Assembly (NCBI GenBank): GCA_035439445.1
Contig: DAORKG010000017.1
Span: forward strand, 6,886-70,885
Source of the DNA: UBA4416 sp035439445
GTDB lineage: Bacteria > Bacteroidota > Bacteroidia > B-17B0 > Aurantibacillaceae
Length of the DNA: 64,000 bases
Direction of reading: 5' to 3'
The translations under genes and the position numbers were made by a program. How positions within the stretch are numbered: position 1 is the stretch's first letter; each line of letters opens with the position of its first letter. Positions 1 to 9,197 of this stretch are shown in pieces. Under the pieces are notes generated by a model. The model ran no database searches and had not been told where the DNA came from. It was given only the letters and a program-made list of their open reading frames with translations.

Positions 1-487
1 TAACGAATCCTGAAAAAGCATATAAAAATGCAAATACTAAACTTGAGTAGTTAGATAATTTTAATTCCTTTAAAAACTTATAAAAAATAAATCCGGCTAA
101 AAAAATCTTTATAATTTCCATAAACACTAACCCGTAAGGGATTTGAGATTTATCGAAATAGGTTAAAAAGTTAGAAAAAATATCGCCTAACCAAAGCGGA
201 AACAAATTTTGCCCCATTCCTTGAGCAAATGACCAACCTAAAGTAGATTCATGTTTTAGATAGTCGGAAGTGCCAGCTAACCAGGGAAAATAAATATTCA
301 AAGAATCACTACCTATATCTCTAAAAAGGTAAACTTTTTTTAAGCTAATAAAGTCACTAAAAACCACATAAGAAACTATTAAAATAATTCCCAATAAATA
401 GTATAATTCTTTCCCTTTTATAAAGGAATCATAAAAGTTAGAATTGGAAGAAGTATCGTTAGACGTTTTATTATTTTGCTTAGACAT
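1..487 (-). CDS. N-terminal part of a multipass membrane protein (YfhO-like), cut by window edge
   Basis: The reading frame opens at an ATG (487) and runs off the left edge without a stop, so only about 162 residues are visible. After a polar Ser/Asn-rich start there is a hydrophobic segment near residues 31-45, a soluble loop with 'FPWLAGTSDYLKHESTLGWSF..GMGQNLFPLW', and at least two more hydrophobic segments. A first membrane helix followed by a large external loop containing a W-S-x-x-x-G-x-G-x-N pattern is what YfhO-like and related GT-C-type membrane proteins show. The family assignment is an inference from this fragment. The gene is separated from secG by a strong terminator hairpin, so it has its own transcription unit. 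No clear -7 box was seen in the 120 bases upstream. Confidence 0.5.
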   Translation of the reverse strand, partial: MSKQNNKTSNDTSSNSNFYDSFIKGKELYYLLGIILIVSYVVFSDFISLKKVYLFRDIGSDSLNIYFPWLAGTSDYLKHESTLGWSFAQGMGQNLFPLWLGDIFSNFLTYFDKSQIPYGLVFMEIIKIFLAGFIFYKFLKELKLSNYSSLVFAFLYAFSGFV

Positions 488-610
488 ATGAACTTATTCT
501 TAGTATTAGTAACAACCTACTAATATAAAAAAAGGAATTTAAAAATTATCAGTAAAAGTTTTAAATTCATGTTAAGTCAAAAACACTTCTTAATAAGTTT
601 ATAAAACAAA

Positions 611-638
611 AAAAGCAGAACAATTACGTTCTGCTTTT
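611..638. terminator. Bidirectional-type terminator hairpin downstream of secG
   Basis: A perfect 11-bp stem (AAAAGCAGAAC / GTTCTGCTTTT) with a 6-nt loop AATTAC. The A-run and T-run give U-tracts for either strand. It lies about 20 bases past the secG stop and would end the minus-strand lptE-TPR-secG transcript before the membrane protein gene on the same strand. Confidence 0.85.
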
Positions 639-659
639 AATATTAAAAAAAGTTTTTTA

Positions 660-1004
660 TTAAGGAGCCGGAGTAGCTGTAGGTGCTGCTGGCTGAGCTG
701 CTGGTTGTGCTGCCGGCATTACTGCTCCACCTGCTTTTGCTTTTGTAATAGATCCTTCAACTTCATCAGTTGTTTCAGTTAAACCTGCTTTTTTAGGAGT
801 TGATAACAAGCTAAATACTAATAATAAAATAGCTAATGTCCATGTTGCTTTTTCAATAAAATCAGTACCACGACGAGCACCCATGATTTGATTAGCGGCT
901 GAGAAGTTACTAGAGATACCTCCACCTTTTGAGTTTTGAACTAATACTACTAAAATTAGTAATACACATACTACGATGATGGCGATGGTTAAAATTGCTT
1001 GCAT
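660..1004 (-). CDS. secG: Preprotein translocase subunit SecG
   Basis: SecG is the small accessory subunit of the SecYEG channel in the inner membrane. The 114-residue protein has the usual plan: TM1 at about 3-22, the conserved loop 'VLVQNSKGGGISSNFSAANQIMGARRGTDF', and TM2 at about 54-70. The C-terminus carries an Ala/Pro/Gln-rich tail (residues about 94-114, with repeated 'QPAA') that is common in Bacteroidota SecG but absent from short SecG proteins. The gene starts 3 bases after the upstream TPR gene stops and is the last gene of a minus-strand lptE-TPR-secG operon closed by the hairpin at 611-638. Confidence 0.95.
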   Translation of the reverse strand: MQAILTIAIIVVCVLLILVVLVQNSKGGGISSNFSAANQIMGARRGTDFIEKATWTLAILLLVFSLLSTPKKAGLTETTDEVEGSITKAKAGGAVMPAAQPAAQPAAPTATPAP

Positions 1005-1007
1005 AAT

Positions 1008-2048
1008 TTATTTGTTGTTTTTCAGTTTTTCTATAAGGGATGCAAAGTAAACACTTTTTTGTGGAAATTTCAAACTTAATATTTCATAAGCTCTAATTGC
1101 CTTAGAAATATTTCCTTGTAAAGCATAAATTTTAGCCAAAGTTTCAGTTACTAAATGCTCATTTTCCAGCAAACTTTGCTTAGCATCAACGTTTGGCGTG
1201 AAAAATTTATTAGAACCAAGCTTAATACGGCCCGGATCTGACTCAATGATTTTATCAATTATCTGACGATTTTTATCAAAAACAGTCTCTTTTTTTGGTT
1301 TTTCAGGGATTTTTTCTGTTTTTTCGGAAACTTCAACCTGTTTAGGCTCGTCTTTTTTGGTCTCTATTTGGAAAGTGTGAGATTCTTTTTGGATCGTTTT
1401 TAACCAATCTGTAAAAGAACTCGGTTCCTTCTTGTCTTCTTTAACAAGTTCAGGAGTTTTTATGATATCTGTTTGAACATAAGATTGAATAATTTCTTTG
1501 CTGATTTCCTGTTCAATGGTTTTATTTAATTTATCAATATCAAACTCTGCTGTAGGCGCTTCCGTTTCATTCTCAATATTCTTAACAATATTTAATTCAG
1601 ACTCAACAGTTTCTTCAACAACCTTTTCTTGTGGTTTATTTTCCTTAACAATAGGCTCTGAATTAGGAACAGTACTTACATAAATTACTTTAACATCGTT
1701 ATTAGTAACACTTATTGAACCGGATGATTTTATTGGTTCTTCTTTAGGCTCTGTATTTTTAGACTCTTTGGCAGGTATTTCTGTTATTTCATTAACAGGA
1801 ATTGGTGTGTTTATTTCAATCTTGTGAAGCAATTCGTATAAAACACTCCTACTATTAGCTAAAATCGCTGTTTTACGCAGTTGCTTTGAATAATTAATCG
1901 ATTGATATTTATGTAAACCTTTGGTATATAGTAAATGAGCCGTTTCAAAAAATGGATATTCGGTAATCAAAGTCTCCAACTCAGATAATTGAGTTGTTTT
2001 AATTTGACTTGGATCTTTTATAATATCTATAAATTGTTTTTGCTGCAT
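1008..2048 (-). CDS. TPR-type protein between lptE and secG, function unknown
   Basis: A 346-residue protein. The N-terminal 80 residues are helical ('LSELETLITEYPFFETAHLLYTKGL'). A long charged, Lys/Glu/Pro-rich middle (about 90-265) is likely disordered. The C-terminal 60 residues contain a TPR-like segment ('ETLAKIYALQGNISKAIRAYEILSLKFPQKS'). No signal peptide or membrane helix is visible, so it is probably cytoplasmic. I chose the ATG at 2048, which shares one base with the lptE stop (TAATG), over an upstream TTG at 2054. Conserved placement between lptE and secG in Bacteroidota suggests an envelope-biogenesis link, but no function is established. Confidence 0.8.
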   Translation of the reverse strand: MQQKQFIDIIKDPSQIKTTQLSELETLITEYPFFETAHLLYTKGLHKYQSINYSKQLRKTAILANSRSVLYELLHKIEINTPIPVNEITEIPAKESKNTEPKEEPIKSSGSISVTNNDVKVIYVSTVPNSEPIVKENKPQEKVVEETVESELNIVKNIENETEAPTAEFDIDKLNKTIEQEISKEIIQSYVQTDIIKTPELVKEDKKEPSSFTDWLKTIQKESHTFQIETKKDEPKQVEVSEKTEKIPEKPKKETVFDKNRQIIDKIIESDPGRIKLGSNKFFTPNVDAKQSLLENEHLVTETLAKIYALQGNISKAIRAYEILSLKFPQKSVYFASLIEKLKNNK

Positions 2049-2557
2049 TACCAATTATTAAAAGCCCTATTAAAAATATCTTCGGTCAACTGTCTGTTTA
2101 TCTCAGTAAGCAAAACATCTTCTTGAGAAGAAATAGATGTAGATGCCTTAAAATCTGCAAATCTTGTGAAATTTTGCTCGAAGTTTTTGCTTGCATCAAA
2201 TTTATTTGAATACTTGACATTAACTGTTATTGTCAATCTGTTATTTGCTGCTTGGTCGTTACTTTGAATTGAAACCGGAGCAACATTATAATCGATAATA
2301 GAGCCTGAAAATTGCAAATCCCCATTTTGTTTCATTAATGCCAAATTAGTTTGAGTAGAAACCATATCTCTTAACTTCTCAGTAAATTTTTGGCTTATAG
2401 AAGGGCTTCCTAATGTGGTATTATTAGGAAAAAAGGCAACCGATATTGTTTTTGCTTCAATGGGAATAGTTGCCCCATTAAGAGAATATTTTACCTTACA
2501 GCTACCAAGCAACTGTAACATAGAAATCACAATAAATATATACCCTAATTTTTTCAA
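2048..2557 (-). CDS. lptE: LptE-family LPS-assembly lipoprotein
   Basis: A lipoprotein of the outer-membrane LPS-insertion complex, where it acts with LptD. The 169-residue protein has a type II signal peptide ending in a lipobox-like LLGSC (Cys20). It follows the Bacteroidota LptE pattern: 'YSLNGATIP..AKTISVAFFPNNT', then a segment resembling 'KFTEKLRDMVSTQTNLALM...GDLQFSGSIIDY', with a C-terminal amphipathic part. The start is a TTG at 2557, because an in-frame TAA sits two codons upstream and no ATG fits. The gene is translationally coupled to the following TPR gene. lptD is not in this window. Confidence 0.85.
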   Translation of the reverse strand: MKKLGYIFIVISMLQLLGSCKVKYSLNGATIPIEAKTISVAFFPNNTTLGSPSISQKFTEKLRDMVSTQTNLALMKQNGDLQFSGSIIDYNVAPVSIQSNDQAANNRLTITVNVKYSNKFDASKNFEQNFTRFADFKASTSISSQEDVLLTEINRQLTEDIFNRAFNNW

Positions 2558-2628
2558 TTTTTACACCTGTAAATTTAGCAAAAAATACACCTCATAATTG
2601 CTTAAATATAACACAGAAATAATGCATA

Positions 2629-3945
2629 TTACTCCATTGCCGGCTTAATATTAATCACTTTTATATTTTCCGGATTAAAATATTTTTTACAAATATCCGT
2701 CAATTGTTCTGCCTTTATGGTTTTGTAACTATCAAGTGTTTGGTTGTATTTATTATAATCCATAAAATAGTATTCTGCAAACCCCAATTTATCTGCAATA
2801 GCCTGATTTGAAAAATTTTGAAAGGTTTGACTTGCCTCTAAATTTTTCACATAATTATCAATTAATTCCTGCTCAATTCCTTCGTTAATGATATCGTAAA
2901 TCTCTTTAGAAATCATTTTTTTTACTTTGGCATTTCCCATCTGAGCCTGCATAATCACATCAAATGATGCAATATTGGAATATAATCTTGAATCATCTAC
3001 AGTTGGTTGAATCGCATAAGCCAAATTACCTTTTTCGACAATACTGTTATTTAAAATAGAATTTGAATTACTAAACAATAAATCTCTCAGTAAATTAAAC
3101 TTATAGTAATCGGGTGTTCCAACTGCGGGAGCCGGTATAACATAAGAGTAAATTTGAACAGGATAATCAACTTGCATTTCTTCAATTGTGGGAGCATATG
3201 AAAATAAATCCGGTTCTGTTTTTTTGGCATTTAATGGCAACTGTTTTTTTATTGTTCCAAAATATTTTGATGCGTACTCAAACATTTGCTCTGCTTTTAC
3301 ATCGCCCACAATAACTAAATAAGCATTATTAGGGCTATAAAATTTATCATAAAAATCTTGGCATTGCTTTGTAGTAAATTTTGTGATTTCATCCAAATAC
3401 CCAATAACATCTACTTTATAAGGGTGACCCGCAGGATAAAGATGTTTATACTTTTCTGAAGACATTCTATTATACCAGTTGTTTTCTCCTAAACGCAACT
3501 CTTCTCCAACCACTTCTCTTTCTGTATCCAAAACCTTTTGATCAAGAATTAAATTCTCCATTCTGTCAGCCTCCATGGCAAAAACTTTTTCTATATGTTC
3601 TTTGGGTAACTCTTGCCAGTAAACCGTTCTATCAAAAGTTGTGTATGCATTTATTTGAGCTCCTAATTTTTCCATTTCATGGATATAAACATCTCCTTCT
3701 CCATTAAATTTCTTTGAACCTCTAAACATCATGTGCTCAAACATATGTGCCATGCCTCTTATTCCATCCCACTCATCCTTACTCCCTACTCTATACCATA
3801 CTTCCATCTGAACCATAGGAGAAGTGTTCTTTTCACATACAATCACTTTTAATCCATTTGGAAGCGTGAATGATTTAACCGGAAATTCTAAAGCAAAATG
3901 TTTTAGTCCCAAAAATAAAAATGCAAGTAAAATAAATTTTTTCAT
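2629..3945 (-). CDS. M16 family zinc metallopeptidase (secreted)
   Basis: A 438-residue pitrilysin-type protease. A hydrophobic N-terminus (about 1-19) acts as signal peptide. The inverted zinc motif HxxEH is intact (H67, E70, H71 in 'AHMFEHMMFRG'), and the third ligand lies in 'EREVVGEELRL' (about E147). The C-terminal half is the second M16 half-domain. The length matches the single-unit (about 430-residue) bacterial M16B proteins, which work as dimers or with a catalytically inactive partner. Such a partner is often encoded next door in Bacteroidota but is absent here. The gene begins 11 bases after the DUF5686 gene stops, so the two are probably co-transcribed. Substrate unknown. Confidence 0.9.
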   Translation of the reverse strand: MKKFILLAFLFLGLKHFALEFPVKSFTLPNGLKVIVCEKNTSPMVQMEVWYRVGSKDEWDGIRGMAHMFEHMMFRGSKKFNGEGDVYIHEMEKLGAQINAYTTFDRTVYWQELPKEHIEKVFAMEADRMENLILDQKVLDTEREVVGEELRLGENNWYNRMSSEKYKHLYPAGHPYKVDVIGYLDEITKFTTKQCQDFYDKFYSPNNAYLVIVGDVKAEQMFEYASKYFGTIKKQLPLNAKKTEPDLFSYAPTIEEMQVDYPVQIYSYVIPAPAVGTPDYYKFNLLRDLLFSNSNSILNNSIVEKGNLAYAIQPTVDDSRLYSNIASFDVIMQAQMGNAKVKKMISKEIYDIINEGIEQELIDNYVKNLEASQTFQNFSNQAIADKLGFAEYYFMDYNKYNQTLDSYKTIKAEQLTDICKKYFNPENIKVINIKPAME

Positions 3946-3956
3946 TGTTTTATATC

Positions 3957-6422
3957 CTAAAATTCTAATCCTAAACCTATAACAAAACCTTGGTTAAATT
4001 TACCATACGGTCCATATCCCAATACATAATCCACTCTTATTAACTGGAAAATATGTTCCACGCCAAAATTAATTTCATAGTACTGATCGAGTTTATCATT
4101 AAATAAAATATGGCCGCCTACAACTTCCTGTATTCTATATTTCTTTAATAATGGAATTTTATTGAAAATAAATCCATTGAAATGATGTTCAGCATGACCT
4201 TCGGCATACCAGTTTTTGGTGCTGTAAGTATAATATGGCAATAATTTAAAAGAGTTTAAGTAGTCGTTATTAGCTAATAATGTTTGGTTACCATCAAAGT
4301 GCTTATAGTCCATAAATTCCACATATTTATTAGATAAAAAATATCCACCTTTTAGCCTATATGCAAATGTTCCAACCAGTCCCAACTTAATATTGTCATC
4401 AATGCTAATTTTAGCTAAGTCATAATCAGCTTTTGTATTTAGTCCCGGAATAGCTTTTGTGTATTGAATATTAATGATTGGAAATTTGCTACCCACTATA
4501 ATTTTTTGATGTGGTCGTGTGTAATATTTTTGTTTGAATCGGATAGACAATCCTAACTCAACAATAAACGAATTATTAATAGCAAAACTCGAATCATCTG
4601 TATGTGGACGCAGAGGGTCATTACTTGTAAATAATTTATTTTTATTATCAACCCATAAATAATCCGACGTATTCCTTAATGCCGAACGTTCAGCATACTC
4701 TGTATTAAAATTAGCAATCAGTCCATTAATTAACTCTTTACGGTAATTAAACGAAGCATAGTTTTTTTTATAAAGCTTCATAAAGTTATCGTTATTAAAC
4801 AATGTATATGAAGTGTTCATTGTAGCATTTATAGGATCATTTCCATTGAATTGTTGAGCACTTGTTCCTACTCTAACGTTAACTGACTCAAATTTTTCCG
4901 GCTTCAATACATACCTCCAATTGGCTGTCCCGCCCCATAAATAGTTTGAAAAACCATATCTAATTGTTGCTGATAAATTATGATTTCTAAAGTCTTCGTA
5001 ACGTTTAGACATATCAACTTTAATAGAGGCATTTACTCCTTCAACCGTATTGTATTGTATCCCCGAAGTCAGTAATCCAGAAGTGTTTAAACTAAATTGC
5101 TTAGCTGTTTTATTATAGCTATACCCCATGATTAAATCATTAAAAGTCAACTTATTGCCTTTTCTATCAACGCTGTCTTTATACCTATCACTATTTTTAA
5201 TGGATGCTATACTATCTTTTTTTCTGTAATCTGTTTGTTCTTCGTAGGTTAAAGGAACAGGGCGAGTTGACTCCCAGTATGTAGTATCTTTTTTATTAGC
5301 ACCATCTTCAACTTTTAAAACTTCGTTTTTGAAGAATTTTTTAGGAAAAACAGGATTCATATCATAATCTGAGAACACAGCGTTAAAATAACCATCACCA
5401 ATAAATCCTAATACTTTAAAATTAAATGTCATATTCAAACTCATTGGCATCCATATAGAATCGTTCACTGGCGCATTTAACTGCTTTATGTAGAGAGTGT
5501 CTACAAAATCTATTTTGGCATCTTTAGTTAAATATACATCTGCACTATGAACTCTCCAAGTATTCTCCTGAATGTAAATCACTCCTCTAAAACACGGATC
5601 TGTTTTACGTTTAGGAATAATTTCAATTTTATTAAGCATTTTACCATCTTCAAAAGTTGTTCCTAATAACTTGTAACGGTATGATAACAGAGCGTTTTCA
5701 TTTATTGGAGAAATAAAAGGACGATCACTTAAACCATCTAATGAAATTAAGTTTTCATAGACGCTAAATTTCATATCACTCACTTGATTAAAGCTGAAGG
5801 CTTTATTATCGCCACTAACTTTACTGGAGTACATAATTTCTTTTTCATCATTCGGTTTTCTAAAATGATATTTTGTCTCACTTTCACTTAAATAAACAAC
5901 TCCCAACAAAGTCGAATCGATTTTTTCGCCCGAAGTGTTCATAGCATTAAGTAGTTTAACCATTTTTTTAGGAAAATCTTTTAATCGCTGCAACCCTTTT
6001 ATGTATGCCTTGCAAGTAAAAGCATTTACCTCATTCAAATAATACTTTCGTTTTTTAATTGCCTGACGAATGACTGCATAAGCAGGATCTTCCCCATCTT
6101 TAATTACTACCTCTTTTAATTCATAACTTTCGGGATTGAGTACAATATTTTTTGTAACATTACTCTCAACTACCACCTTTTCAATTTTCTTTTTGTAGCC
6201 AACATATTGAAATATTAATTCATAGGTACCTGGTAGAAGTTTTAAAGAATAAAAGCCGTCTGCGTTTGCATTGGTACCTTGTGTACTACCCTTTACTAAA
6301 ACAGAAGAAAAAGATAATGCTTGATTTTTTTCATCAGTAATTTTTCCGGTAACTAAAAATGTTTGAGCTGTAGCCCAAGAGCTAATTAATAAAAAATAAA
6401 AGAAAATTAGAATGCTCTTCAT
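3957..6422 (-). CDS. DUF5686 outer-membrane protein with carboxypeptidase-regulatory-like domain
   Basis: An 821-residue secreted protein. It has a signal peptide (1-19, cleavage after 'SWATA'), then a carboxypeptidase-D-regulatory/TonB-plug-type beta-sandwich at about 22-105 ('VTGKITDEKNQALSFSSVLVKGSTQGTNANADGFYSL'). The DUF5686 region begins near 'AYAVIRQAIKKRKYYLNEVNAFTCKAYIKG' and runs to the end. The last 300 residues alternate polar and aromatic residues and end in 'GLGLEF', as expected for an outer-membrane beta-barrel with a C-terminal aromatic. DUF5686 proteins are specific to Bacteroidota and have no assigned function. This is the first gene of a two-gene unit with the M16 protease. 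Confidence 0.85.
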   Translation of the reverse strand: MKSILIFFYFLLISSWATAQTFLVTGKITDEKNQALSFSSVLVKGSTQGTNANADGFYSLKLLPGTYELIFQYVGYKKKIEKVVVESNVTKNIVLNPESYELKEVVIKDGEDPAYAVIRQAIKKRKYYLNEVNAFTCKAYIKGLQRLKDFPKKMVKLLNAMNTSGEKIDSTLLGVVYLSESETKYHFRKPNDEKEIMYSSKVSGDNKAFSFNQVSDMKFSVYENLISLDGLSDRPFISPINENALLSYRYKLLGTTFEDGKMLNKIEIIPKRKTDPCFRGVIYIQENTWRVHSADVYLTKDAKIDFVDTLYIKQLNAPVNDSIWMPMSLNMTFNFKVLGFIGDGYFNAVFSDYDMNPVFPKKFFKNEVLKVEDGANKKDTTYWESTRPVPLTYEEQTDYRKKDSIASIKNSDRYKDSVDRKGNKLTFNDLIMGYSYNKTAKQFSLNTSGLLTSGIQYNTVEGVNASIKVDMSKRYEDFRNHNLSATIRYGFSNYLWGGTANWRYVLKPEKFESVNVRVGTSAQQFNGNDPINATMNTSYTLFNNDNFMKLYKKNYASFNYRKELINGLIANFNTEYAERSALRNTSDYLWVDNKNKLFTSNDPLRPHTDDSSFAINNSFIVELGLSIRFKQKYYTRPHQKIIVGSKFPIINIQYTKAIPGLNTKADYDLAKISIDDNIKLGLVGTFAYRLKGGYFLSNKYVEFMDYKHFDGNQTLLANNDYLNSFKLLPYYTYSTKNWYAEGHAEHHFNGFIFNKIPLLKKYRIQEVVGGHILFNDKLDQYYEINFGVEHIFQLIRVDYVLGYGPYGKFNQGFVIGLGLEF

Positions 6423-6504
6423 AAAAATAACAGACGTTTAAGTTAATCAAAAAGTTACAGTTAATAACGGATAAAAAGACTTTTTCTCTTAAAAAAACAC
6501 AATA

Positions 6505-6536
6505 AAAAAAGCGTTAGTGTATACTAACGCTTTTTT
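6505..6536. terminator. Terminator hairpin after the TPR/PD40 gene
   Basis: An 8-bp GC-containing stem (GCGTTAGT / ACTAACGC, loop GTAT) extended by an A6/T6 clamp. It lies about 20 bases past the stop of the minus-strand gene 6557-8167 and separates it from the DUF5686 unit. Confidence 0.85.
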
Positions 6537-6556
6537 ATAAAACTAATGGATGTTTG

Positions 6557-8167
6557 TTATTTTTCTTTATTCAACATGATTTGTTTTTCTAAAGAGAAAG
6601 TATCGGTTTTACCAATTTTTAATTCTACTTTTTCTTCTGCTGTTTTATACCCTTTTTTAATCACCTTAACGGTATAAGTCATATCTCCTTTAAGAGTTAT
6701 AAAATATTCGCCGTTTTCGTTAGTAATGGTTGATGCAACAACAGTATTATTAGCATCTAAAATTTGTAAATCTACTGCGGCGATTCCTGTTCCCTGAAAT
6801 CCATCTCGAACAGTTCCTTTTAAAATGCTCAATCCTGAATTTGTCTTCTTTTTACCATCTTTTTCTAGCAAACTATAATTTGACAAATCTGCCGAATAAA
6901 TATCACTTTCTCCTAAACCTCCTAATCGGTCACTGGCAAAATAAGCTATTTGAGCATCTGCACTAATCACCAATGGTCCATCTTTATGTACTGTATTAAT
7001 TGGATAACCAACATTTACAGGTTTAGTCCATTTTTCTCCTTCTAAAGTAGATTTAAATATATCATAAGATCCCATTGATGCTTTACCATTTGATGAGAAA
7101 AATAAAGTCTTTCCGTCTGGGGCTAAAAATACGCCTACCTCATCAAATTCAGTGTTAATCTCAGGTCCTAAATTTACCGGTTTACCCCATTCTGTTTTAC
7201 TGATACGTTTCACCATCCAAATGTCAGCATGTCCATATCCGCCTTTTCTTTCACTAATAAAATAAAGTGTTTTTCCATCAGGAGAAATACATGCACCACC
7301 TTCCCAATAAGATGAATTAATTGGTTTACCAAGAGCTTCAGGAGTTTTCCATTTATTATTTACAACTTTAGACACAAACACATCGCCTCCTCTTGATTCA
7401 TTATCATTTACATCATTTTTGTAAATAAAAATTTGTTTTCCATCAGGGGAAATACTTGTACACGCATCGTGTGCAGGAGTATTAACATTACCCGGAACAT
7501 CTTCAGCTTGGTTCCATTTTTTATTAATCGTATCCCAATTAGCGATATAAATATCTTGAAAATATTTTCCGTCTCCCTCAACATCCACAGGCGAATCTGT
7601 CATCTCTGGACGACGTGTATTGAACACTAATTTTCTACCATCTGCACTAATGCAAGGTGTTTGCTCATCGAATTTTGAGTTAATTGCTGTTCCTAAGTTA
7701 TCTATTTTCACATCAATTGGAGTAGCTATATATTTTTTAGCGTTGTTGCAATGTGCAATGTAAACATCAACATCCTCAGACTCAGCTGCTTTTGCATTTA
7801 CTGATGTTTTATAAATATTAAATTCAGATAAAGCATCATCTATCTTTTCTTCGGAAAGATAAATTTTACCTAAAACCAAATGAGTCTCAGGCAACACGCC
7901 TTTATTAGTTGAGATAGCTTTTTTTAATGATTCGGTGGCCAAATCAATCTTTTTTAACTGATATTGACAATACCCAATATAATACAAAACACCTGCATCA
8001 TCTGGGTTTTTTTGTAAAACATCTTTATAAATTGTTAAAGCACCAATATACTGCCCTGCATATAACTTTTGCTTAGCCAAAACCATTTTTACCTGATCCC
8101 CGGCATCTAAGGCCTGAACATTAGAAAATAATGCAAAAAAACATACCGTTGTAATAAATTTCTTCAT
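6557..8167 (-). CDS. TPR / PD40 beta-propeller / carboxypeptidase-regulatory protein, PorE-like without OmpA domain
   Basis: A secreted 536-residue protein. The signal peptide starts at the ATG at 8167 (MKKFITTVCFFALFSNVQA); an upstream in-frame TTG at 8179 would only add four residues. After it come TPR helices (about 30-145, with 'DDAGVLYYIGYCQYQLKKIDLATESLKKAI'), a WD40-like PD40 propeller with five visible blades marked by 'ISxDG/SPDGKxLxF' motifs (about 165-430), and a carboxypeptidase-regulatory domain (about 450-536). This order matches the T9SS protein PorE, which then has an OmpA-type peptidoglycan-binding domain. Here the protein stops before it. A role tied to the outer membrane or T9SS is inferred. 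It has its own terminator. Confidence 0.8.
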   Translation of the reverse strand: MKKFITTVCFFALFSNVQALDAGDQVKMVLAKQKLYAGQYIGALTIYKDVLQKNPDDAGVLYYIGYCQYQLKKIDLATESLKKAISTNKGVLPETHLVLGKIYLSEEKIDDALSEFNIYKTSVNAKAAESEDVDVYIAHCNNAKKYIATPIDVKIDNLGTAINSKFDEQTPCISADGRKLVFNTRRPEMTDSPVDVEGDGKYFQDIYIANWDTINKKWNQAEDVPGNVNTPAHDACTSISPDGKQIFIYKNDVNDNESRGGDVFVSKVVNNKWKTPEALGKPINSSYWEGGACISPDGKTLYFISERKGGYGHADIWMVKRISKTEWGKPVNLGPEINTEFDEVGVFLAPDGKTLFFSSNGKASMGSYDIFKSTLEGEKWTKPVNVGYPINTVHKDGPLVISADAQIAYFASDRLGGLGESDIYSADLSNYSLLEKDGKKKTNSGLSILKGTVRDGFQGTGIAAVDLQILDANNTVVASTITNENGEYFITLKGDMTYTVKVIKKGYKTAEEKVELKIGKTDTFSLEKQIMLNKEK

Positions 8168-8281
8168 TTCCGTTTTCAATATAAAATAAATTCTCGTTTA
8201 TAAATATATAAAAAAGGTTTCATTCCTCCATTATTTGTGTAAAAAATGCATTAGTTTCTTAATAATCTGTACTTTTATGGC

Positions 8282-9160
8282 ATGAGTGCTATTGCTTTTT
8301 ATATTGTATTACCAATACTTTATCTCATCTCTCTTCTTCCATTTCCGGTATTTTATTTGGTATCAGATGGTGTGTATTTTTTGCTATACAGGGTTATTGG
8401 CTACAGAAAAAAAGTTGTATTTGAAAATTTAAAAAATTCATTTCCCGAAAAATCTCACAAAGAACTAAAGGAGATAGAGAGAAAATTCTATCATTATTTA
8501 TGTGATTTGTTTCTGGAAACACTAAAAACATTAACAATATCTAAAGAGGAAGCCATTAAACGCTGTCAATTTAATGAGAATACTAAGAGAATTTTCAACG
8601 AACTGTATGCACAAAAAAAATCCTGTATTTTGGTTATGGGGCACTATGGAAACTGGGAATGGGCAGGAAATTCATTTAGCTTAATTAATCCGCAACAACT
8701 TTATGTGATTTATCATCCCTTATCAAACAAACATTTTGATAAGTTAATGTATGATATGAGGTCAAGATTTGGGACAAAGCTTTATGCTATGAAAGATACC
8801 ATGAGAGAAATGATAAAAAACAGAAACGAAATAAATGCCACCGCTTTTATTGCAGACCAAACTCCTTCACCAGAAGGAGCATACTGGACAACTTTCTTAA
8901 ACCAAGATACACCTGTTTTCTGGGGAACTGAAAAAATCGCTCAAAAATTAAATTATCCGGTTGTTTATGTAACTGTGAACCGAATAAAAAGAGGATATTA
9001 TGAAGTAAATACAGAGTACTTAGTACAAGACCCAAAAAGTACCAAAGAGGGAGAAATATCAGAATTACATACAAGAAAATTAGAAAAAGACATTATTGCA
9101 CAACCCGAAATTTGGTTATGGAGCCATAGACGATGGAAACACAAAAAGAAAAGTAAATAA
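8282..9160 (+). CDS. Lipid A biosynthesis (LpxL/HtrB-type) lysophospholipid acyltransferase
   Basis: A 292-residue membrane-associated acyltransferase that adds a secondary fatty acid to lipid A or a related lysolipid on the cytoplasmic side of the inner membrane. The N-terminus is hydrophobic (3-38). The catalytic HX4E motif is intact in 'GHYGNWEWAG' (H121, E126). Downstream the family blocks 'HPLSNKHFDKLM', 'IADQTPSPEGAYWTTFLNQDTPVF' and 'WLWSHRRWKHK' are visible. Length fits the family. The region just upstream has a weak -7 box (TACTTTTA, 8270-8277) only 4 nt from the ATG, so the mRNA may have almost no leader. Confidence 0.9.
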   Translation: MSAIAFYIVLPILYLISLLPFPVFYLVSDGVYFLLYRVIGYRKKVVFENLKNSFPEKSHKELKEIERKFYHYLCDLFLETLKTLTISKEEAIKRCQFNENTKRIFNELYAQKKSCILVMGHYGNWEWAGNSFSLINPQQLYVIYHPLSNKHFDKLMYDMRSRFGTKLYAMKDTMREMIKNRNEINATAFIADQTPSPEGAYWTTFLNQDTPVFWGTEKIAQKLNYPVVYVTVNRIKRGYYEVNTEYLVQDPKSTKEGEISELHTRKLEKDIIAQPEIWLWSHRRWKHKKKSK

Positions 9161-9174
9161 TATCAATAAAATAC

Positions 9175-9182
9175 TATTTTTG
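9175..9182 (+). promoter_or_regulatory. -7 box (TAnnTTTG) of the twin lipoprotein genes
   Basis: TATTTTTG matches the Bacteroidota -7 consensus and lies 15 nt before the ATG at 9198, giving a leader of roughly ten bases. It sits in the short gap after the acyltransferase stop, so the lipoproteins can be transcribed separately. Confidence 0.6.
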
Positions 9183-9197
9183 CCGCAACTAAAAACT

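Noticed and set aside
9096..9197. Upstream extension of the first small lipoprotein to 9096
   Set aside because: It overlaps the acyltransferase gene and would bury the lipoprotein signal peptide; the -7 box at 9175 supports the ATG at 9198.
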